This document shows positions 36,691 through 50,500 of a stretch of DNA of 64,000 nucleotides, piece by piece. Source of the DNA: Gymnogyps californianus. Taxonomy: Eukaryota; Chordata; Aves; Accipitriformes; Cathartidae. The DNA is taken from positions 496,001 to 560,000 of the forward strand of contig NC_059479.1 in the NCBI RefSeq assembly GCF_018139145.2, given 5' to 3'. The notes below the pieces were generated by a model that was given only the letters and a program-made list of their open reading frames with translations, did not search any database and had not been told where the DNA came from. Positions within the stretch are counted from its first letter, which is position 1. Each line of letters begins with the position of its first letter. The position numbers were made by a program, and so were the translations under genes.

Positions 36691-37495
36691 GCTACACTGG
36701 CACTAAACAAAAGGCCTCAAAATATTTCATCAGGGCTGTAGCGTTCACTAACTGAAGAATGAAATCGTTCTCCATAATTACTAATTGCTGTAAAAGAGTT
36801 TCATTTAAACAGCGGAATTGACTCAGACTAAGAGGGAAGATTTTGTTTACAGTCCTGGGAAAAATACAGTTTAATTTAGTTATGCTTGGGAGGCAGGTGA
36901 AAAAAAGGATACAGAACAAAGGAAAGATTTAGTACATGAGAGAGAGGGGAAAAAAGAAAAAGACAGGGAAAAGAGACATTAAAGGCAGAGAGAAACCAGA
37001 ATTGCTACGTGATTTTGCAAGCGGTGTGGAGCAGTGGCTGGGCCCTGGGGAGCAGGAACTGGAAGGACCTCCTGGCCTGGCCAGCGATGTCCCTTTCTCC
37101 ATCATACCATCCCTCTTAAAAATTGCACCAAGACCAGAGAGGCCAGACTTCTCCTCTCTGCTTCCCTGGTTGAGCTTGAGCAAGGGACTTCTCTTACTTG
37201 GAGAAGACAGACAAAAGATGGGAAAATATTTATTACTTATCCGTCCAGACTTTGGGTTGAGTAGTCATAAGTCCTTTGCAGGAATAAAGCTATGTGTGTT
37301 TTGAGCCCCTCCAGTTCCTGCATAACCCTTCAAAACTTGGTGCTGGCGACTGGTACGTGCTGCAATGGTGACAGAGGGGCTCTGGTTCGGACCGGCCAGG
37401 GTGGTTACTCTCTGGTCCTCAGACCTGAAATTCGGAGGGAAACACTGTACTCGTAGCAAAAAAAAACCCCAAACAAACTGCTTTGGATGAAAAGT

Positions 37496-37685
37496 ATTCA
37501 GCGCTGGTGTGGCCTCACCTTGAGCACTGTGCGCAGTTCTGGGCCCCAGAACTCCACCGTTTAAGAAGGATGTGAAGGTCCTTGAACGCGTCCAGAGGAG
37601 GGCAACAAAGCTGGTGTCAGGGCTGGAAGGCATGTCCTGTGAGGAGCGGCTGGGGACTTTGGGTTTGTCTAGTTGGTGAAAACCA
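37496..37685 (+). mobile_element. CR1 LINE fragment, internal part of the 3' region
   Basis: Reads as the CR1 segment TATTCAGCGCTGGTGTGGCC, CTCACCTTGAGCACTGTG, CAGTTCTGGGCCCC, AGAAGGATGTGAAGGTCCTT and GAGGAGCGGCTGGGG. This is the end of the CR1 reverse-transcriptase frame and the adjacent sequence, + orientation. Both ends are truncated, and the 3' terminal octamer repeats are missing. Confidence 0.9.
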
Positions 37686-40600
37686 GGTGACGGTTGTCAG
37701 TAGTTTAAAGGCAGTCATGGCCTTTAAAGTTTTCGGTTTCCACTACGGAAATGTAGCAGCTCATTTCCACTCACGTATCTTCAGAAGTTTAAGAGACTTT
37801 TTCCCAAAGGTTGCAAAACCCAGCATCCTTCGTCCTTTGGTTGCTGTAGCACAATATTTAGCACGAGGTGAGGATGTAAATGAGACGCAGTTATAAGGTG
37901 CAGTGGACAAGCTTCTCGCAGCGACTGGAAAGTTTCCTTCAAGAGTGGAAACGTGAGTGATGGCAGCCTCGGGGCAAACTGGGAGATGGCCACGAAAAGC
38001 CTGGGAGGTGCCGTGTCGTATGGACACAGGAAGGAAAAAAGTCCTGGGAGGTCCTGCTTCACAAGGACTAACTGGAACACCCCCCTGCCTCCTCAGAGTC
38101 CAGGACAGGGATGAAAAATCAGCAGAAAAGAGAGTTTGGCAAAGGTTGGGTAAAGCGTGGAGTCACCCAGGACCTGACCTGGGGGCAGGAGGGGACAGCC
38201 CTGTGGCACCGAGACCCCCACTGGGTGCTTGCTCTGGATCCGGAGGACTTGATCTGGGCTATTGAACTTCCCTGACATGCTCTCGCAGGGGCCCTTCAGA
38301 AAACAAGGTTTAAACTCACCATTTGCCAGTAGGTAACAGGATCCATGCCAAGTAATAAGTGAAAAGAGAGTACCCATCTCTAGTGCCGTAGCAGTAGTGC
38401 TAAGTAAGTGAACTGTGATAGCAGCATCCATCAGTTAATAAGGCAGACGCAGAGCTTGGTTAGCTGTGATTCATGGGCTTATTTGCTGTTCACAGTTATT
38501 CAGCTGATTCAGATAGATACTCATGAAAAACACTGCTGGTGTCACCCAAAAACCGTGCAGAGTTTAACAAAAACACCTAAAATTTCATCCTGGATGAGCA
38601 TATTCTTTATTTGCTATGTTTTATTGCCCTGGACAAAACTTCCCGGGGCTCTTTGAATAACACCCGCAAAGCAAGCATTTCACAAAGAAACAACAGAAGA
38701 CGGAAAATGGCATCCCGCCCCCCCGAAAGCTCTCTGGAACAGCCCGGGGAGCTGTGCGTGACCCAACGCCCAAGCGGCAGCGCCGGCATGGACTTCCAGC
38801 CCCGCGCACAGCCCCGTGCACAGCATGTTGTTCTCAGAGTGCCTTTCCATAGGCTGCTGTATGAGGCACTGTGCACACAAAACTCACACAGTTTCTAAAG
38901 AGATATTTCTTTCTACGTTTTCTTTCAATGTACATATTATATCTTGGCCTTCTATGAAATAACCATAGCAACAACACTAGCACTGATATCTTCCATGAGA
39001 AATACTAAGCTATGGCTCTCGCTGTGATTCTGAAATGAAATCTCCCGCTCTGTTGGCAAATTCTGGGGTACAAACCAAGCTGGGGATTAAATCCCATCCC
39101 CAGGGCTGTTTTACAGTGCAAGATGGATAGATAGAAATTTTCACTAATTTCTTGAGATGTTTGTCCAAGAATGCTGGTACAGACTGGCTGCTGGTTTCCT
39201 CAGAAACAGCCAAATTTCTGGGAAGCAGCAGGCAAACCTTGGAGTCGTACCTGCCCATCATCCCTTCGATAGGAAAGCTGTTCTGGGAGCCCCTGTCACG
39301 TCTAGTGGCTATGGGTGAAGTAGAAATCTCCTTGAAATCTCTTAACCTTGTGTTGAGTCCATCTTTAATATTTCTTAGGTTGTGGGTTTTTTTTCCTTCC
39401 TTTCTTTCTTTAAACGGCTGCATAATCTTTTTCTGGAGGAATCAAAGACCTCATTCCAAAGAAGTGGGTCTCTCTTCACACTCCCTTGATCTTCTGCTGA
39501 TCCATGTAGTTAGCTGTCTCTTGCTGTGAAAAATAACCTAGCCGGTTTTCGTTGGATCTGTCAATCGGAGCATCTCTTCATTGCTGAATTTTTCTCCCCT
39601 AAATGGGCATGATGTAAGAGCTGACTGTATTGCATCTTCGTAATGGTTTAGCTATCATCTAGACTGGTAATTATCAATGCCTGAACGAGATTCAAAGCCT
39701 CGCACGCTTTGCCCATTGCCTCGAGGCTCTTGTATCACTTGAGGATGACCTGACTAACACAGCAGCACTCTCTCAGCAGCATTCAGGCAAGCGATAGGAT
39801 GCACAACATCATAAAAAAAAAAGATAAACTGAGCTAGGTTGTTTGATTTGGGCAAGGCACAGTGACCGAGGGGCAAGAGATTGCATCTCTGCTGAACTGC
39901 AGGCGCAAGGCTTGCTGCAGCAATCAGAGGGCTTACCTAGCCAAGGTCTGGAAAAGAGAATCTGAGAAATTCTGCTTTTGCTGAAATAGGGCAAGGTCTG
40001 AGCCAACTCAGCAGGTAAATAGATGCTTAAACATTCATTAATTTGTCTTCAGACACGCCACTCGCCTGTGGGAATAGCTTCCTGAGTGCCGGAGGCAGCC
40101 CGGTGTCCAAGATCAATAGGACCAAGGGAGAGCTCCCGAAAACGGGACCGCCGCTTCCCGCTGGGTGTTTTCCCCCCTTCCCGGCAGGGCTGCGCTAGCA
40201 GGCTGCCGTGGGCTTTGTGCACAGAGACCTGCCCTGGCTGGGGCAGCAGACACGGCACGGTTTGCTCCCTGCAGCCCGACGGTGTGGCAGCCCCGAGGCT
40301 GGAGGGCTGGATGGGAGCGCGGGGTGGGAGAAGAATCCTCCGGGAAGCCTGTGCCGTCCGGAGAGCCCGCATCCTGCTCATGCGCTGCGGGCCGAGCCGT
40401 CACCCTGCGCCTTTGGCAGCTGCGGTGCTGCTCTCCTCGGCAGGCAGATGACTTGAACCTGTCCCTGGCAGGCAAAGCCCCGGGAGGCAAGAGCTCGAGA
40501 GTGAATTTGGAGGGCAGATTACTAAAACACTGAGTTACCAGAAGTCTGCTCCAGAGAAACTATTTGAGCACACACAAATCAGCATGCAAAGATTCAACGG

Positions 40601-43600
40601 AGACATGTCTGAGTGATTAACAACCCAGATTTATTAAGGTTAGCTCATGCCAAATGCATCTAACTGCCTTCAGCATAGTTGCTGATGAAGACGATAACAG
40701 AGCACACAGTGCAGGGGATACCTGAATTCCAGAGACAAATCCCCTTATATAGCCCCATCGCATAATGAACAAAGAAACCACAAAATGCCAACTAGATTAA
40801 CAAAAAGCAAGCAGAAAAAACCCCACAATGAGTCAGAAAATTAGCTCAGGAAGGAGAAACAGAACACAATTATCATCAGTTAGCTCTTCAAGTGGAAAAC
40901 AGTACCGATGGGCTGTCCAAAGCATGCTGAAGGAATAAAGGGAAATGTTCTCACTTAAATCCAGATCAAGCCCTGGGAAGTGGGGATATAGCTGGGTCAG
41001 CATCAGAGACCATCCTCTTGCACTGAGATGCAACTCAGCAGATTGGGTCACTCCCAGAGCAGGGGAAGAAGAGGGAGGAAAAAGCCCGAACCTCGCCCGG
41101 GAGGCTCGGATGCAAAGGGCACACCCAGCATTAACACTTGGAAGAGAACGAGCAGGCACCCCCTGCCATGGGCAGCAAAGGAGAGCCTCTCCCTCAAGTC
41201 AGGGCAGATGGCTCTACCCCTCACCGACTGAGGAGCAAACATGCCTGCTTCCCTCGAGCTATCGCCTCCTGCGCTGCGGTAGGGAGAAAAATGCTTCTGA
41301 TCTCCCCAGACTTTGGATGAAGCCCAAGCAGGAATACTGACAGGGTAAGGGCAGGTTTATCGCGCCAAGCACAATGCTGCAGTCAGCTCTCAGCTTAAAG
41401 ATTCAAGGCTTTTCACAAAGTTGCCCTGTGCCACCAGTGCTCAGCAGTAATCCCTACCCAAATTCCAGTATATATTCCTAAACTGCTCCCCCGGGCTTGT
41501 CACCCAAGCACTCCCAGCGCACACACCTTTCCAACGATGACCGCACCTCTCGGCTCATCCCGATGAGCTTTCTGTGCCGAGCAGGTACGTCAGAGGCAAT
41601 CTCATTGCCAAGACGCGTTGGCAATGCCACGTTTCGGGTGTCTACGTTGGAACAGGACTGAAGTCATTTGGGGTCACTGGCTGATGGTACGAGGCAGGAG
41701 TGCAGGAGCAGGTTACCAAGCGCTGCTGCAGCTCAGGCGAGTGCCCGGGCGATGCTCCGAATTGTGCTGGAGAGGGCAGGTAACAGCGGTTAGGAGGGAA
41801 GGGAGCTGACACGGCCGGGGTCTGCAAGCGTCTGTGCCTGCTGCGCTGCACTGAAGCAAACCCTTCCTGGGGAGGTTACTGGCAGTCTCCCCAGACAGCA
41901 AAGCAGAAGCACTTCTTGCCCTGTCCCCATCCCCCCCCAGTATTTTTAACTTTGCCCCAGTAATAAGGGTTGAATCAATGCATTTGGCCCTTGTAATGAG
42001 GTTTTATTCTCCCATGAGCCCGTACTGGCTAATAATGCCTTGTTCAGCAATGCCAAATCGCACAAGGACGCTGCCCTCTGCATTGAGCTGTCGATCAAGA
42101 GCAGCTGTCACTTACCAGAGGTGAGAGGAAAAAAAAATAGTAATAAAACCCCCCAAAAACCAACCGGCTGAGTCCTGCAGAAACCATGTCTGATTTTACA
42201 ACACAATAGTCTGTCACTTGAAGAGACTTTTCCATGACAGGCCTCATAAAAATCTCCTTGGCAGATAAGAACAGAGGAATTGCTTTATAAAATCGGATTG
42301 ATGGACCATCTAATTTGTCTGCTGCAGACAAAAACAATTGCTTTATGGGACACCATAAGGGACAATTATAGGGAGTGTCCCCATTACTGGAATTTCTGCT
42401 TATTGCCTTACAATTAACGCTGCTTCAGAGCATAAAGGTTTATATCCTCTCCAAGTGTCATCTCTGTCTAACATACCCATATGCTTTTGTTGTATACGTG
42501 AGTACCTAATACATACTGTGTCCTGGCAGGTTGTTGAACCTCAGTGGTCTCTTGCCCCAAGGATTTCCCCTCGGCAAGGATCTCCAGTTGGTGTTTGTAG
42601 CTGAAAGTACCAACAGTCATTTTCAAAACATCCTTTTTGACAGTTTTGTGCCATTCTACCAGAACTGCAGCATATTCCTCAGCCAGGTCTGCAGAAGTCA
42701 TTGCTATTTCAAATCCACGCTTGTAGCCAACTTGAGTACTGTAATCCGTGTGGTTCCAAGGCGGCCAGACTTGGGGTGTTGTCCGGAGACAGTTTATGAT
42801 ACATAATAAAAATGATGGCAGGCAAGTTTCAGAGCAACAGATTTTGTTCCTTTTTTTGAGACGGAGATGATGTTTGCTTGCTGCCACATCTTGTCTCAGG
42901 CAATTTCCAACAGGAATTAAGTGATCAATTAATCAATGGCCTAAACCTTCTGCAGCTTCTTTCTCCTTCCACTGCTCATTTTTATATTTTACTGGTGATA
43001 CATGTCAAACAAGGCAGAATTCAGAATTATAAGGAGTTCCTGGATCACCCAAAGCTTCCATGATGGGTTTACCACAAAGTTCAGTTAATGAGGAGTTGCA
43101 ATAGACTGGATGACTCTGGGCTATTTTGGAAATTTTTGTTTCCTTCTGAACGGTGATACATTGCTTGGACCTTTCACATTAAGGTTAATAAACCAAGTCC
43201 CTCCTAAAGACTGGAAAGGAATCACGTTTCAGTTTTTACCACTACGGTGTTTCTAGGATTCCCTTCATAGTGCATTGTCTTTCCTGAATCTGTCTTTACA
43301 GATCAGTTATTTAACACACTATCTTCATTTTCTACCCTGTTCTTGAATTAAATGCACCAGTGGCTCTTGCTTACGAACAGTGACTAATGCCGACAGTCCC
43401 CTGCATGGAGGTGGCAATAGCTACAGCGCCAAATAAATACTTTAACGCAGTATCCCCCCTTTATGTTAACATTTCTATTGCAGGCTACATATTTTTTTCC
43501 TTTTATTAAATTTGAAGGTTGATTTTAAGAAACCTAAAGATAAAGCTGACTTGAACGTAAGGTTACCCTGTGTTCTATTTAAAAGAACTGTATTAAATTG

Positions 43601-46600
43601 CATTACCTTGCCTTCCATTTAGTGGAATATAAGTATTCTGTTGTCCTTCACAGCTTGCAGGGCATAATGTAGAAATATATTCGTCCTCTAGGTGAACTGT
43701 AATGATTAACATAGCTAATAAAGACCACGAATATTTAGCAATATATTCAGACATCTCAGCTATAAATGGGAACAGGTTGAAAACGAACCTTAAGCTTGTT
43801 TGATCCCCAGCATTCAAATGCCGCAGGCACCGTCGTGGTCCTCCTTCCAGCAGCCTCCGGGATGAGCAACTTTTAATGACTCACTGGTGCCCTTGTGAAA
43901 TACTTCTGGTGAGAAGCTGGAGGATTGTATCTCTAAACTGTACATTGCAAATATGAAGTTTAGCGCCCTACATTTCCGGTTAGCTCTGGGGGCATCAGTT
44001 CTAATTTAAGGGTAGATTTTTACTTCATTTATGATGTGATTCACGGTGCGGATGGAGAAATGGAGGGACAGAAAAAAAAAGAGGAAAAAGTCACTCTGAG
44101 GGTTAGTGACAAACCCAGCTTGGGTGTGCAAGACCTTCCAGCGGCCATTCCTACGCTCGTTCCCTCAGCTCTGTCCACGCACCCCGGCCGAGCATCCCTC
44201 TGACCCCTCCGGGTGCTGACGGGCCGGTCAGAGCCCTGTGCCCAGCCTGACCCCCCAGCTGCCCAGCAGTCAGGCTTCTGCTGTTAACTCGATTTCACAG
44301 GGGGCCAGGCAGAAACAATGGGTTCCCGGGGTTTTGGCCAGGGAATTAGCAGCTAAAAGACACGCATTTTAATCCTTGGTGCAACCCTGCAAAGCAATCC
44401 TTGCATGTTAAAGCAGCGGGGTTGCTAAACCCTGCAAGTGACAGTAAAGGGAGGCTGGTGACCTCAGGAAAAAGGACCCAGCTATGTTTTGTGCTCTTCT
44501 TTTCCTCCAAACTCAAACATTATAAAATCCAGCTGGCTCACATGTTCCTGCCACATGAAAGGTTATTTATCTCTGCATCCTCTAGGTCTTATCTGAGAAT
44601 GACAGAAGACCTTGCTCAAGAAGAGGACAGACACTTCAGCTCTAGAACAGGCTTTAAAGGAAGACTCTCTCCCTTTCCCTGTGGGTGATTTCGCCGATCA
44701 GCGCTACCGCCCCGCTCCCCGTGCCCACAGCCCGGCCCAGCCAGCTGTGGCACAGCTGTCCCCGCGGGAGCCCTGCGCCCAGGGCATGCCTTTGGGAGAG
44801 GCACCTCGTCGCAGGGGTGCCCAGAAAGAGTCTGGCCTGCGGCACAGCTCATCACTTGCGGACTGCTATAAAAAGGTGTCCGAAACCAGGAGAAAAGGGT
44901 AAGTAAAAAAAAGGGAGGACACTGGCAACATCAGCCTGGCTAATATCCCTTGGTATAGAAGCTTAAAATAGCACAGAAAGCCCAAATATCATGTAGTGTT
45001 CCATGATTTTTATTTTCCATATTCTTGGAAAAACTAAAGCTCTTTTAGAAACTTGAAGAGTTGTTTTACAACCTTTCATCTGTTTGCTCCTTTGAGCACT
45101 TATCATGGTGAGGCATAACGTTTGGTAAGTGAAGAACACTGATTGTATTTTCATTACCTTAGAACATTGGCATGGCAGCAAATTAATAGAATAGGAAATA
45201 AAACACAGCCTGTGGACAAAGCCGGGGAACTGAAAGGAGGAAAAGCAGAAGGAATGGATGCTTTACACTAAGGTATCATTCACAGGAGTGCATTGTGTGG
45301 GCAGCTGGACCCAAACAGAGACCCGTTCATCTGTGCAGGCAGCTGAGGAGCCTGGCTGGTTTCGCCAGAGCCAAAGGTAGCGCTGACAGTGTTTTGTTCA
45401 TCGTCTCTTTGCTGGCCCCCGCATGGTGATTCCACGTTTGGCAGCAAGCGTGTGGAAACTAAAACGGTCACACCATTTAATGGCAGTCTAGTTCCTGCTT
45501 GTAAAAGATGCTGAGATCTCCTTGGAGCTCCTCTCCGTGGGGAGAGCGGGGGTGTGTGGACACAGTGTCTCGTACCAGCAAAAACGGAGCAGGAAGGGGA
45601 ACGCCTGCAAATGTTGCTGCAGGTCGTGCGCTCGTTGGCACGGGCTGCTGGTACCGCCGGGGAATTAACCGCCGGGAGGGCGAGAGCCCGCCTCTGCCTT
45701 GGCCTGCAAGCGAAAGCAAAGCGTTCGAGGAAGTTAGGTTGGGTTTTGCCAAAATATTCTACTCCCAACCCTTCTAAAACATGGCTGTGAAGAACATGAG
45801 AGTCGGAGAATCAAACAGTAAAAAAGGAGGAAATTAAAGCTTCCCATGAAAATTGGCATTCTTGTGCCTGTGCATTATGCTACAGGTACTGCCATTTTCA
45901 GCTAAATGTCAGCCAGATATGAGATCTTACATGTGTATGTGTGTATGAAACATGTTTTCCACTAACCTCATTCTTGGGAAAAGCTTAATTCTTTCATCTG
46001 GAGTTTTCCAATAGGAACACGATTAGTCTGAGGCAGACAGAGTATGGTAAAAACCCATGGAAGTTACTTACACGAGGCAAAGTTAATGGCCATGAAAGCC
46101 GGAGCGCTTTGCTGGAAGGGAGTGCTCATGGCAGCTCGCATCGGCTCTGTCTGGAGCGGTGGCGTGTCGTGGCCAAGTGACGACGTGACCCTGCAGCGCC
46201 CGCAGCTCTCCCAGAGACACCTCCTGCTTTCTCCCCTCCTAGCCCCCCGGCAACTCGAGCTTTCCACCCCGGTTTGCCTCTCCCGCATCCCACCTCCCTC
46301 GGCCTCTCCTCCCTGCTCAGCTCGGCCAGGCAGTCCCTGCTGTCCCCCTGAGCTGGTCTACGGCTTTTGCCAGACCAGCGACAGCCTCGGTGGCCAAGCC
46401 TGGATCGATTTACCTATTCTTTCTGAAGCCAAGTTGTCAAATTTTTTGTTCTGCCTTTGCGTTTCTCCTGGTCATTGCAAAGGAAGGAGAGGCTGAGGGT
46501 GAAGGTGGGAGGAACTGCAGTATTTTCCTATTTGTTGTTTTAAGCATTGCTAATATATTCTTTGCTCCCCCCCCCCATACAAAGTGGAGGATATGAGCCT

Positions 46601-47549
46601 TTCCTCCATTACATTTCATTTATATTTACATTTATTTATATGTATGTATGTGTACATACACACACTGTGGATGCTGGGATGCCATTTCAGATACACCTTT
46701 CTGTGGCACCTGTGCCACGGGACAGGGGCACGTCTCCGTCGGTGCCCGGGGTGAGGGGGTGCACGCTTTGGGAGGACCCTCACAGACACGACCAGGGTGA
46801 GACCTCAGGGAGGAGGCAGAGCAGCTCACAACCCGCCCGGCTCCCGGCGGAGCTCTGCCGACGGAGCCGGCCTCGCCAGCCCCACCGTGTGCCCCGGCTC
46901 CCGCAGCACCCACCCAGCAGCATCGGGGCCGGCGCAGGACGGAGCCCCCCGGCTCGGGGTCGTGTCTGACTTGTCTGGCCTTTGGAGGAGGCCGGGGCGA
47001 ACACACCGAGGCATCGTGTGCTCGTTGCTCCTACTTGTTTTAGATTAACTGTAGGAGGTAAGAAATTATGAAAATTGGCCCTATTGTTATCGTATGTGAT
47101 TGGGGTATTTACTTGTAATCCAGTAATTCCTTAAAACCAGCTCAGAGGAGGATGTGAGGGGGAGTTTGAAGAGGTAGTGAATGGGTTGCAAAACCACTTT
47201 ATTCTTTTGCTAAAACTCTGTTCCCCAATGTAGCTGCATTCGAATCCAAAATCAGCCCATTATCCAGTGTGTTGGCTGCCGTTAACGTAATAATTGTCAC
47301 ACAGAGATAGGCTGGCCAGTCTCAAAAAGCCTCATTTACCACCAGGACTCAGGGAAGGAATACAGGAATTTCACTGGGATAATAATGTCTTTTTGACGGA
47401 TAGTAATGATTATTGGCATCAGGCTGTCCCTGAAGACAAAAAGAGTGTTTGTTTTTCATCAGCAGGGCTTTATGATTGGAGCTGCAATATTTTCCCTTAA
47501 AAATGAACTTCTGCTGCCAATAAAAGGCATCCCGCTCTCATTTTTAATC

Positions 47550-47572
47550 TTTTTTTTTTTTTTTTTTTTTTT
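47550..47572. repeat. T23 homopolymer
   Basis: Twenty-three T bases directly followed by GG-TGG-TGG-TGG. It could be the reverse-strand poly(A) tail of an old retrotransposed copy, but no element is recognisable next to it. Confidence 0.85.
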
Positions 47573-50500
47573 GGTGGTGGTGGTCGTTGCTCCCAGTTTG
47601 GTTCCAGTTGAGAGGGTTTGCTCTCATTAACGTCCCTCTAATCCTCTAAACACTATGCCCAGTTCCCCAGCCCTCTGTCCGCACAGCCGGGGCAGCGTGA
47701 TCCGAGGGAGGGGGTTCCCCTTCTTCAAATGTGGAAGGGATCTAACGGCAGAGACAGTCCCTGGGCCTGGCTGCGGTTTTGTCTGCTCAGCAAAGCCGTG
47801 GGGTGATATTTGCACTTACTGCGCGGGTGATGCAACGCAGCCGGAGACGCTGGCATCCCCAACACACGCACTGCGAAGCTTTTCAGCTGCTTTCTGAAAA
47901 GTGCGTGTGGAGAGTCCCTGTGAGTCAGCCCACAGGTTTGGAAGGTAGAAGAAAAATAAATTTCTGTCTCCTGGCAAACACATTCAATAATTCAATAATG
48001 TGCTGTAAAATGTTTGTTTTCATTCACTTGTAATTGTCCTTGTGTCCTGCAGAGAAGCAGTAATATGAGAAACGTGCACGCAGGGGAAAGCCTGTGGAAA
48101 ATACAAAATGGGAAAATCAGAGAACAAACAATAAAAAAATCATCTGTGGGGAAGGAGAGGAAAGCGAAGAAGGAAAGAGAAGAAGAAAAGAAACTTGGGA
48201 CTGGAAATTCAGTCCTCTCTAATGGATTTAAGTCTTCATTTTTAGCAACCGAAATTTAATTGACTGTCCTCTAGCCCCTATGCAGAGGAGACAGGAGCAC
48301 GCAGCAATTGGTGCAGAGTGGATTTAAAAGGTTCAGTGCCACAATTACTCTGTCAAGGAGAGCACGGAGGTGTAGGGCTGAGCAAGACGAGCCCAGCGGG
48401 AGAAGTGGTTTATTACGGCGCTAAGTGCAACCGATGCCTACGGGGATGAGTAATTCCCACGCGAGGAGCAGCAGCAGAGCACAAGGAAGCTGAGCATCAC
48501 CTGGACCTGTCCCTCCTGGCATGAAAACGAGCTGAAATTTAATTACCAGCTTTCTCCTTGAGTTCACCCCTGTGAATCCCCTTCTCTCCTCGCCATCGTT
48601 CCCCTGGGGTTTCTGCTCTTTCCTGCTCGTAATGGACGTGCACGGGGAAGCTGGAGAGCAGGGCCGGACCCTCCACCGCCACATCGCAGCTTCCACCCCT
48701 CACCTAAAAGCTGCTGCAACAGCTCGCCACCGCCACTGGGCGTGGGGACGTGGGGGGATGCTCGGAGCACGGCTCTGGCTCTGCTCCCCCCACCACCGGG
48801 CTCTGCACGGCCAGGGACAACCTCGCACGCTGGGGCACCGGGCAGAGAGCAGGGACCAACAGCGGGTGCCAGCACGGGGAGAGCCAGCAGCACGTTCCTC
48901 CCCTCCGTCCTCTCCTCCACGGCTGTCCCACCCTTGGGTCTGAGGACAGTCTGTCGCAGGTGTTTGAAGGAAACCTTTGGAGGAACGTAGTTTCCTTACT
49001 GGTGAGCCTCCAAGTCCAGGTGCGGCTTCGTGCCTGGCTGCCTACCTAAATTCTGTCAAACTATTCACACCACATAAGTAGATGTTAATGAGTTGGCTTA
49101 AGGTACCTTCTACTGACACAAAAATTTGATGGGACAGTTTTCAACCCACCTGAAATGTGCTCTGAATGTTTGTGAAAGATTCTTCCAGCTGTCACGTAAC
49201 TGAATGCAACCAGGCATCCCTGTGTGCTCATGAAGCCGCTGTGCCAGGGAAACCTCCGCTGAGCCGAGCTGCGCAGAGCTCGCCTCTGCTCCCTACTGCT
49301 GGGTTTCTGCCTCTCTTACTTGTGGTGGCTCGCTTTTCTTCAGACCCCGTTGGTCTGTGTTTAAACACCATAGCTCTCTATAGGGTAGGCAAGAAAATGA
49401 AGTGCAAAAGCAGGAAAGCTGCATTTGCCAAGGTGTTACTGAGCACTCTTCATCATTTCTGCCATTTGCTCATTCCACCCCAGCGCTGCAGTTTAGCCAA
49501 ACTCCCCTGAGGAGCACGTGCTTCCCTCTTCGACCCGTTTCTGCAGAGAAAAGGGCAGCCTTTCCCTGGTCACGCAGTCCCTTTTCCTGCCCTCTCCTCC
49601 CTGCAAGTACAGTTTTTTGATCTGTATTTTCATGCAACCTTGTTTTTAGTCCAGATCATCTCAGGCCAAGGATGGACAAGCAAACCCAGGGTTTCAGGAA
49701 AAAGGTCTTACTGTAAAAGCACTTGCTGTGTGCCTCCAGAATCTGCACACGAGGGACACCTTAGAAAGCTCATGACTTAACTGGTCACAGATCATGCAGT
49801 CACTGTTAATACAGGGCTCATTAATTAGCCTGGCTCTTGCAGTAGGCTGCCAAGCAGGATCCCACACAGAGCATTTAATTAGCGGGAACATCTCCTTCAG
49901 CCTGGCCAGACCTCTCCATCGGCTCCCTTTTGTGACTCAGTGCTCACTGGGCAGAAGGACGTGCCTTCAGATGGGAGTCCCCTGTGAGAAGGATGCAAAG
50001 ACCCCACTTGCCTTGCAATAGCACCTCGGTAGGTCTTAGATCAAGTCTGCTCAGGGTTTACTGGTCTACACAAGGACACAGAGTCACTGGTCTCCACCTC
50101 TGCAGTTACATCACTTGCATCCCCCAATGAAGTATCTCAAGACCCCACACGTTTCAGCCAAGTTCTTTAAAGCAAAAACCCATCGGTCAGGAATATTTGG
50201 CTTGACAGGGTCACTGGCTGCTGTGAAAGGCAGGACACACGTCTGCATTCCTGCCCCAGAGACCAGCTCAGGAGAACACCCAGCGCACATGCCTCCTGTG
50301 GGCCAAATGGCATGTACTGGCATCCTCCTCTGGAACTGGAGGCTTGTCAAGCAGTTGGCCCGTGTGCTTTGAATGCCTCTGTAGCAGTTTTGCATCCCAG
50401 CTGGAGATGTTTCTCCTGCAGGCAGTTGAGGTGAGGACTGCATGTACCCCCGCATCTTGATATGCTGCCAGCCTCTCTGCAACTTGTGGCCGATGAGGCC

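Noticed and set aside
42468..42887. 139-codon - strand frame with coding-like composition
   Set aside because: Several frames of this length are expected by chance in 64 kb; no family recognised. Worth only a database search.
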